Below are positions 38,012 to 43,410 of a stretch of 43,410 bases of DNA, piece by piece. The DNA is from Leptospira sp. (lineage in GTDB: Bacteria > Spirochaetota > Leptospiria > Leptospirales > Leptospiraceae), in NCBI GenBank assembly GCA_002786225.1, contig PEQN01000025.1, positions 1 through 43,410 of the forward strand, read 5' to 3'. Position numbers and translations under genes: made by a program. Position 1 is the stretch's first letter; every line of letters starts with the position of its first letter. The notes under the pieces are model-generated. The model saw nothing but the letters and a program-made list of their open reading frames with translations. It was not told the DNA's origin and made no database searches.

Positions 38012-39862
38012 TTGAAAAAGAATTCTTATATATTTTCTACTATCATCACCCTTACTCTAATTTTAGGAAGTTTATCCTTTTGTGAACGCGAAGCTAAAAA
38101 GAAACCTGAAATAAGCAATACTTTCTCAATGAACGATTTTGAGAGCGTGGTTCAATCTGTTGATAAGTTCTATATTGACAAGAAGACCAATAAGAATCGT
38201 GCCTATACTGATGCAGCCGTCTACACTTTGTTATCTCTTCCTCATCCATTGTATCTTATGCCGGAAAGTTATTTCAAAGATAGGGCAAAATATGAAAACC
38301 CTGAGGATATGATTCCTGTTAAAGAAACTTTTAAAATAACAGCCTCCGATAAATATATTTTAGTGGATCCAGATTACAAAAAGCTCGAAGAATTAAGAAA
38401 AACCAAGCTCAGCAAAAATGAAAATAAAAAACTTTCCGATGAGGAAGTAAAAAAACTCATAGAGAAAGATAAGCTGCGTAAGAGTGTAATTACCGCCAAA
38501 TGGGAAGAGACTAGATTTTCCAAGAAAGATTTTGACAAAATTATTGCCTTTGTGGAGCAAAACCTTTCCAAATACAAAGAACCTGCTATGCCCAATGTTG
38601 CACTTGAATTAGAAGAAGGCATAGAACCGAGTGAAGAGGAAAAGAAAAAAGACTTCACGATCAATGATGCCTTCCTTGCAGCAGCAAATGGTTATTTATC
38701 ATCTTTAGATCCTCATTCCAATGTTTTTTTAAGAGAAGCGTGGGAAGAGTCTATGGCAAAGATCAATGACTCTTCTTTCGAAGGTATTGGTGCAATTCTC
38801 TCAGGTGGTGGAACCAGAGAAGTTGTGATTGAAAATCCATTGGAAGGAAGTCCTGCTCTGAATGCAGGTGTACGAAGTGGAGATGTGATTCTTGCAGTTG
38901 ACAAGGTTTCCATAGCATCACTTAACTTAGATAAGGTTGTTAAAAAGATCAAAGGCAAGAAAGGAACCCAAGTTGTCCTGACTATCAAAAGAAAAGGCCA
39001 GACTGGGAACACGGATATACCTATCATTCGTGATACGATTACAATCAAAAATCTAACTCATAGACTACTTAAGGAAGATCCACAAGTTGGCTACATCAAG
39101 CTCACAGGATTTGTTAAGCCAGACAATGAATCTCCTATAGATACTCAAATCGCCAAAGCAATTCGTGACTTAGAAAGAGAGGCTGGTAAGAATGGAAGCC
39201 AACTCAAAGCACTCGTCTTTGATCTTCGAAATAACGCTGGTGGTTATCTAGATTTAGCAATAGATATCACAGATCTTTTCATAGACAAAGGACTAATGAT
39301 CGTTAGCACTAAAGTTCCTGACCGCAGTCCAGAGGAAGCATTTTCCCGAGACAAAAAATATACTGACCTTCCTTTGGTTGTACTTGTAAATGCAAAGTCA
39401 GCCTCCGCAAGTGAAATTGTAGCATCCGCCATCCAACACCATGGCAGAGGACTGCTCTTAGGGGAAAGAACTTTCGGAAAAGCAACTGTTCAGAAATTAA
39501 TGCCTCTCCCTGATAACCAAGAATTCTTATTAAAAATCACTAACAGTAGATACTACTCACCCAGTGGACGAACCATCCAAGTCGTAGGAGTTCAACCAGA
39601 TATTGAGATTTCAGAAGAAGCAGATGGGAGCTTCCCTTTCAGATACCGTGAGGAAGATATGTGGAATCATTTGCCAGAAATTCCATCAACATCTTCTATC
39701 AAATCCAAATTCAATATCCAAGCAATGAAAGATTATGTGAAGAAAAATGGCAAGGCAGCAACCTATCTAAAGGAACATACGAATGATCAAATTCGACCTG
39801 ATTATATGTTGATACGTGCACTTGATTTCGTGAATGCATTGGTTGAAACCAATAAGAAATGA
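38012..39862 (+). CDS. S41-family carboxy-terminal processing protease, lipoprotein
   Basis: A 616-residue protein. A TTG start at 38012 is chosen: GGAG at 38001-38004 lies 7 bases before it and the resulting signal ([23 protein letters not shown]) has a good lipobox. A longer TTG start at 37994 would add six residues with no ribosome site. The PDZ domain is seen around [12 protein letters not shown] to VVLTIKR, the S41 core has the Ser in [12 protein letters not shown] and the Lys in [11 protein letters not shown]. An additional charged region (about residues 85-215) comes before the PDZ. It trims C-termini of envelope proteins. It overlaps nadB by ATGA. Confidence 0.88.
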   Translation: MKKNSYIFSTIITLTLILGSLSFCEREAKKKPEISNTFSMNDFESVVQSVDKFYIDKKTNKNRAYTDAAVYTLLSLPHPLYLMPESYFKDRAKYENPEDMIPVKETFKITASDKYILVDPDYKKLEELRKTKLSKNENKKLSDEEVKKLIEKDKLRKSVITAKWEETRFSKKDFDKIIAFVEQNLSKYKEPAMPNVALELEEGIEPSEEEKKKDFTINDAFLAAANGYLSSLDPHSNVFLREAWEESMAKINDSSFEGIGAILSGGGTREVVIENPLEGSPALNAGVRSGDVILAVDKVSIASLNLDKVVKKIKGKKGTQVVLTIKRKGQTGNTDIPIIRDTITIKNLTHRLLKEDPQVGYIKLTGFVKPDNESPIDTQIAKAIRDLEREAGKNGSQLKALVFDLRNNAGGYLDLAIDITDLFIDKGLMIVSTKVPDRSPEEAFSRDKKYTDLPLVVLVNAKSASASEIVASAIQHHGRGLLLGERTFGKATVQKLMPLPDNQEFLLKITNSRYYSPSGRTIQVVGVQPDIEISEEADGSFPFRYREEDMWNHLPEIPSTSSIKSKFNIQAMKDYVKKNGKAATYLKEHTNDQIRPDYMLIRALDFVNALVETNKK

Positions 39863-41454
39863 CACCTGAGAAAACAGACTTCCTGATCATTGGATCAGGA
39901 GTCACAGGATTATTTCTAGCATTAAAAGTCTCCGAGTTCGGATCTGTAACTATTGTAACCAAAAAATCAGACTACGAATCTAACACGAATTATGCCCAAG
40001 GTGGAATTGCAAGTGTATTTGCTGATAACGATAATCTAGAAGAACATATCCAAGACACCTTGATTGCAGGTGCTGGCTTATGTGACCCAGAAGCAGTCCG
40101 TGTGCTTGTCGAAGAAGGTCCTTCTAAGGTTCAAGAACTCTTAGAGATTGGTGTTCCATTTAACAAGGATGAGTTGGGAAATCTTGACTTAAGCCGGGAA
40201 GGTGGTCATAGGAAAAATCGTATCGTCCATGCCTTAGATAGAACTGGGCGAGAAGTTGAGGCATCCCTTCTCACTGCTGTCAAAAGTAAAAATAATATTC
40301 AAATTTTAGAAAACCATGCTTGCGTAGATTTACTAACTCGTCACCAAATTAAAGATGGAGACTCTTTGCCCTTGCGCTGCTACGGTGCCTACATTCTTGA
40401 TACTGAAGATGGGGAAATCGCTCCACTCATCGCCAAACGAACAATCATTGCTACTGGGGGAGCTGGCCAAGTCTACCAACATACGACCAATCCAAGTATT
40501 GCCACTGGTGATGGAGTTGCCTGTGCATACAGAGCTGGTGCAAAAGTAAAGAACATGGAATTCTACCAATTCCATCCCACATCCTTGTACCATGACCAGG
40601 GAAATTCCTTCCTCATATCTGAAGCAGTTCGTGGTGAGGGTGGAATCCTTAGAGATATGCAAGGCAGGGCTTTTATGGTAGATTACCATGAAATGAAAGA
40701 TCTTGCACCAAGAGATATAGTTGCAAGAGCCATAGACAACGAAATGAAAAAAAATGGCGTGCCCCATGTTTACCTAGATATCACACATAAACCAAGCGAT
40801 TTCATCAAAGGACATTTTCCTTCGATTTATGAAACCTGCCTCAAATTGGGAATTGATATTACAACCCAGGCTATCCCAGTAGTTCCAGCCGCCCATTATA
40901 TGTGTGGTGGTATAGAGACAGATCTTTGGGGAAAGACAAATATAGAAAATCTTTACGCAGCAGGAGAAGCAACCTGCACAGGAGTGCATGGTGGTAATCG
41001 CTTAGCATCCAATAGTTTATTAGAATGTTTGGTTTTTGCAAATAGAATTGCCAAGGATATCAGTCGTTCCAAGGATTTAAGTTACCCAGCTGAGACCAGC
41101 AGAATCCCTCTTTGGAATAAAGAAGGAACCAAGAATGCGGAAGAGTGGGTCTTGGTTAGCCATGATCTCTATGAAATTAAATCTCTTATGAGTGATTATG
41201 TTGGAATCGTGAGAAGCAATCTTCGCCTAATGCGTGCATCTCGAAGAATACAATTGATTCGTGAAGAAGTAAAAGACTTTTACAACAGAACAACCGTTAG
41301 CTTAGGACTTCTTGAATTAAGAAATCTTGCCTTGATAGCAGATATTATCGTAAGATCGGCGCTTTTACGCAAAGAATCCAGAGGACTTCATTATTCCACT
41401 GATTACCCTGAAAACCGAGAACCATCCAGAAACGATACAGTTATTACGACTTAG
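39859..41454 (+). CDS. nadB: L-aspartate oxidase
   Basis: A 531-residue flavoprotein of the fumarate reductase/succinate dehydrogenase family. FAD-binding [11 protein letters not shown] is at about residues 12-22, then [25 protein letters not shown], and the active-site region [17 protein letters not shown] and [10 protein letters not shown]. It oxidises L-aspartate to iminoaspartate for NAD synthesis. nadA and nadC are not in the window. It starts inside the stop of the S41 protease gene, an unusual partner. Confidence 0.95.
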   Translation: MTPEKTDFLIIGSGVTGLFLALKVSEFGSVTIVTKKSDYESNTNYAQGGIASVFADNDNLEEHIQDTLIAGAGLCDPEAVRVLVEEGPSKVQELLEIGVPFNKDELGNLDLSREGGHRKNRIVHALDRTGREVEASLLTAVKSKNNIQILENHACVDLLTRHQIKDGDSLPLRCYGAYILDTEDGEIAPLIAKRTIIATGGAGQVYQHTTNPSIATGDGVACAYRAGAKVKNMEFYQFHPTSLYHDQGNSFLISEAVRGEGGILRDMQGRAFMVDYHEMKDLAPRDIVARAIDNEMKKNGVPHVYLDITHKPSDFIKGHFPSIYETCLKLGIDITTQAIPVVPAAHYMCGGIETDLWGKTNIENLYAAGEATCTGVHGGNRLASNSLLECLVFANRIAKDISRSKDLSYPAETSRIPLWNKEGTKNAEEWVLVSHDLYEIKSLMSDYVGIVRSNLRLMRASRRIQLIREEVKDFYNRTTVSLGLLELRNLALIADIIVRSALLRKESRGLHYSTDYPENREPSRNDTVITT

Positions 41455-41577
41455 GTAGAGGAAAGCGATTCATCTCTTATTTTCCATTTTGATTCTACTT
41501 CTGGTAAAGTAAAAATTTATAAATTAGGTTTTGACTCAACTTTAACTTTACGAAATCTTGTAAAACAAAGGTTAAAA

Positions 41578-41607
41578 ACATTTTGTTGAAATAAGTTGAC
41601 AAAATGT
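41578..41607. promoter_or_regulatory. Operator-like palindrome overlapping a promoter
   Basis: Perfect 9-base arms ACATTTTGT (41578-41586) and ACAAAATGT (41599-41607), 12 bases apart. TTGACA (41596-41601) overlaps the right arm, with CAATAG 17 bases later (41619-41624) as a possible -10. The LamG lipoprotein gene starts at 41639. A regulator bound here would cover the -35 box. Confidence 0.5.
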
Positions 41608-41638
41608 AATATTTCCCACAATAGATCAAAGAAAATTT

Positions 41639-42772
41639 ATGCGATTGTTTGCTCAGAGAACGAAATTGAAAGTCAGTAAAACCTTAATTTTAGCTTACCT
41701 TGCATTTAGTTTGTCTTGCATTCAATTTGAAGAAAGTGAACTGGATCCAAGCTCCTTGCTAAGCGATCTCAGATTGCTACAAACAGCGAATGAATTTACT
41801 GCCAAAGACATCACTTCCTACTCAATTCCTTCTATTGGTGCCACTGGCCTAATCAATGGTACTGAAATATACCTAATCGCTGAGAATTTAAACAACCTTA
41901 ATCCATTGGTGGCTACTTTCACCTCATCGGGAAAGTCTGTACGGATTGGAAGTACAACTCAAATAAGTGGAAGTACGGAAAATTCCTATACGGAGACATT
42001 AACTTATGTTGTGAGTGCACGTGACAATTCTGAAAAAACTTATAAAGTGAAGTTATTTGCACCGCGAACTGTTTCTGCTTCCAATTTAAAGGCATGGTTT
42101 AAGGGAAACTCACTTTCCCTTGCGAATGGGAGCAATGTTTCATTTTGGGCAGATTCCAGTGGTAATTCAAATGATGTCTCTACCGCCTCAAACTTTCCAA
42201 CATTTTTAGCCAATGCCAAAAATGGTTTTCCTGCAGTCCTTTTTCCAGGAGGTGTTGACAGATCCTTAGCTAAAACGGGAGGTACAGATTTAAATACAAC
42301 GGCACACACCATCCTTACTGTTTTCAAACCTGTTGTTGCGGTTAACATAGTAATCATTTCCATAGGAACGGGAGGATGCGGAATTACTGATAAAGTCTTT
42401 CAAATTCTCAATGATGGAACCATAAATACAGGCGTCTGCAATGCATACAGCATAAATCTATCTTCCGTTTTGAATTCCAATACCTATTACATAGCAGCTG
42501 TTTCATCAATCAACAACACGGGAACACCTTTCCTTTTTTTAGACGGAACAAGTACAGTTGGGACGTTTAGCGGGAATGGAAGCCTCACATATACAAATCC
42601 TAATTCTAATATGGCGATAGGGAAAAGAGCCGTAGATAATAGTAGTTTTTTTAATGGAGAAATTGCTGAGGTTCTATATTACAATACAAATTTAAGTGTC
42701 GCTAATACTCAAACTTTGATCTGTTATCTCTCAAAAAAATACGCAATACCCGTTTCTTCATCTTGCTTTTAA
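41639..42772 (+). CDS. Surface lipoprotein with DUF5018-like and LamG-like domains
   Basis: A 377-residue protein. The signal (AYLAFSLSC lipobox, Cys at about 27) gives a lipoprotein. Residues ~45-140 form an Ig-like DUF5018-type domain common in Leptospira (VATFTSSGKSVRIGSTTQ, YTETLTYVVSARDNSEKTYKV). Residues ~150-370 look like a concanavalin/LamG domain: LKAWFKGNSLSLANGSNVSF, WADSSGNSNDV, FFNGEIAEVLYYN. It probably binds carbohydrate or host/environment polymers at the surface. It has its own promoter with an overlapping palindrome. Confidence 0.75.
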   Translation: MRLFAQRTKLKVSKTLILAYLAFSLSCIQFEESELDPSSLLSDLRLLQTANEFTAKDITSYSIPSIGATGLINGTEIYLIAENLNNLNPLVATFTSSGKSVRIGSTTQISGSTENSYTETLTYVVSARDNSEKTYKVKLFAPRTVSASNLKAWFKGNSLSLANGSNVSFWADSSGNSNDVSTASNFPTFLANAKNGFPAVLFPGGVDRSLAKTGGTDLNTTAHTILTVFKPVVAVNIVIISIGTGGCGITDKVFQILNDGTINTGVCNAYSINLSSVLNSNTYYIAAVSSINNTGTPFLFLDGTSTVGTFSGNGSLTYTNPNSNMAIGKRAVDNSSFFNGEIAEVLYYNTNLSVANTQTLICYLSKKYAIPVSSSCF

Positions 42773-42890
42773 GGCTTTAGGTTTCCTCTAAAGGATATGT
42801 GAAAGTTGAAATCCTCCATTCATTGAATCTCAGAATTCATTTTTTTCATTTGGAAGTATATCGAAGATTTATAAAATAGTATTACCTTTA

Positions 42891-43013
42891 CTAGTAATTT
42901 TGCAAAGCTATACTTAAACTTGTAAAGAACAGAATTGCGGCTATAGGTGCCCAGATTCTTTCTATTTTACTAGGCGTTATAGAATTGAGTAAAATGACGA
43001 ATGGCAAAATCAT
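42891..43013 (-). CDS. 40-residue single-helix membrane protein coupled to the ArsR gene
   Basis: The ATG at 43013 overlaps the ArsR stop in ATGA, and the frame runs to TAG at 42891. The 40 residues read as one hydrophobic start (ILPFVILLNSI), a short charged loop (SKIERIW) and a helix (APIAAILFFTSLSIAL), so one or two membrane segments. Codon usage resembles that of the surrounding genes. No family was recognised. The tight overlap is the main reason to believe it is translated. Confidence 0.5.
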   Translation of the reverse strand: MILPFVILLNSITPSKIERIWAPIAAILFFTSLSIALQNY

Positions 43014-43339
43014 ATCTTTTGCTTCTCCGGTAAGATAGGACAACAGCTCATAATAATCATCTCTATCCCTGCTGTGATATCTTTGAATCGCTTCAAGATG
43101 TTAGAAACATCTGGTTCATAGAAAACTTGCTTCCCAACTTTGGTTCTTTTCAAAACACCAGCATCATTTAGAAATGTTAAATTCCTAGATATTACAGATT
43201 TATCCCAAGGAAGACCTTCTGCGATTAAAGTAACATCAGCTCTTCCAAGATGGATTACTTTCTTGAGAACGCTAACCCTTGTGGAATCAGAGAGAGAATT
43301 TAAAAACTTAGAATCTAAAATATCATCCAAAGAATCCAA
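43010..43339 (-). CDS. ArsR-family transcriptional regulator
   Basis: A winged-helix regulator of about 109 residues if it starts at TTG 43339. Motif: FLNSLSDSTRVSVLKKVIHLGRADV, then LPWDKSVISRNLTFLNDAGVLKRTKVGKQVFYEPD, the usual helix-turn-helix and wing. The C-terminus has CC in MSCCPILPEK, a possible metal or redox site. The frame remains open to the right edge without ATG or GTG, so a start beyond the window is possible. It is coupled to a 40-residue membrane protein gene. Confidence 0.8.
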   Translation of the reverse strand: MDSLDDILDSKFLNSLSDSTRVSVLKKVIHLGRADVTLIAEGLPWDKSVISRNLTFLNDAGVLKRTKVGKQVFYEPDVSNILKRFKDITAGIEMIIMSCCPILPEKQKI

Positions 43340-43410
43340 AGAAAGTCCGATTGCCTTTTTGTTCGGCTTTGTAAGTAGATTCGAATTGCTTACTCTCTTT
43401 TCCTCGATAA

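Noticed and set aside
41578..41607. LexA (SOS) box ahead of the LamG gene
   Set aside because: The TTTTGT...ACAAAA arms resemble the leptospiral LexA type, but the 12-base spacing is too long for the TTTG-N5-CAAA pattern I remember.
42774..42792. CTTTAG/CTAAAG inverted repeat after the LamG gene as terminator
   Set aside because: Only 6-bp arms, AT-rich, no T run.
43340..43410. N-terminal extension of the ArsR protein to the window edge
   Set aside because: The frame is open, but there is no ATG, GTG or TTG in it and the extra residues are not like ArsR; a start outside the window cannot be excluded.

Overview
The window is a 43.4 kb piece of a low-GC chromosome that looks like Leptospira. 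No rRNA or marker was available, so this rests on gene content: a GldG-like/DUF4340 pair, a SpoIIE phosphatase with dCache-like sensor, HAMP and TPR parts, many lipoproteins with relaxed spirochaetal lipoboxes, an LIC_13355-like lipoprotein beside a TonB receptor, a DUF5018/LamG-type surface lipoprotein, and frequent TTG starts. Genes are densely packed with many 4-base ATGA overlaps. I saw no tRNA, rRNA, CRISPR array, insertion sequence or prophage.

Layout. 1-6.8 kb (+): C-terminus of a GldG-like protein, a DUF4340 protein, a Yip1-like membrane protein, mpl, pheS and monomeric icd. 6.9-8.6 kb (-): leuA of the long-family type but lacking its C-terminal regulatory domain, preceded by a leader ORF ending in a dense leucine-codon run. 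8.7-10.7 kb: an extended SDR (+) convergent with a PfkB/adenosine kinase-like gene (-). 10.8-15.1 kb (+): a cobalamin riboswitch followed by a surface lipoprotein, a BtuB-like TonB receptor and a beta-propeller lipoprotein, probably one B12-uptake operon. 15.3-17.9 kb: gpmI (+) and murB (-). 17.9-19.9 kb: a two-domain serine hydrolase lipoprotein whose first domain has lost its catalytic motif.

19.9-30.1 kb is the most remarkable part. A STAS protein, a SpoIIE phosphatase (-) and a second STAS protein form a partner-switching module. The second STAS gene heads a tightly coupled run: C39-like papain-fold peptidase, RimK-like ATP-grasp ligase with an RLAN-type N-terminus, GCS2-type carboxylate-amine ligase, N-formylglutamate-amidohydrolase-like enzyme, pgsB, pgsC and pgsW. 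This places a predicted peptide/amidoligase pathway in one apparent operon with poly-gamma-glutamate synthesis genes, under a possible phosphorylation-controlled switch. No PgsA/CapA is present here.

30.1-43.4 kb: a possible minus-strand small RNA, two small envelope proteins, a TetR regulator divergent from an FAD amine-oxidase-like/DUF418 pair across a perfect 31-bp palindrome, TPR-type periplasmic proteins, a nucleotidyltransferase with a Cys/His insert, an S41 carboxy-terminal protease coupled to nadB, a LamG lipoprotein behind a palindrome-overlapped promoter, and an ArsR regulator coupled to a 40-residue membrane protein.
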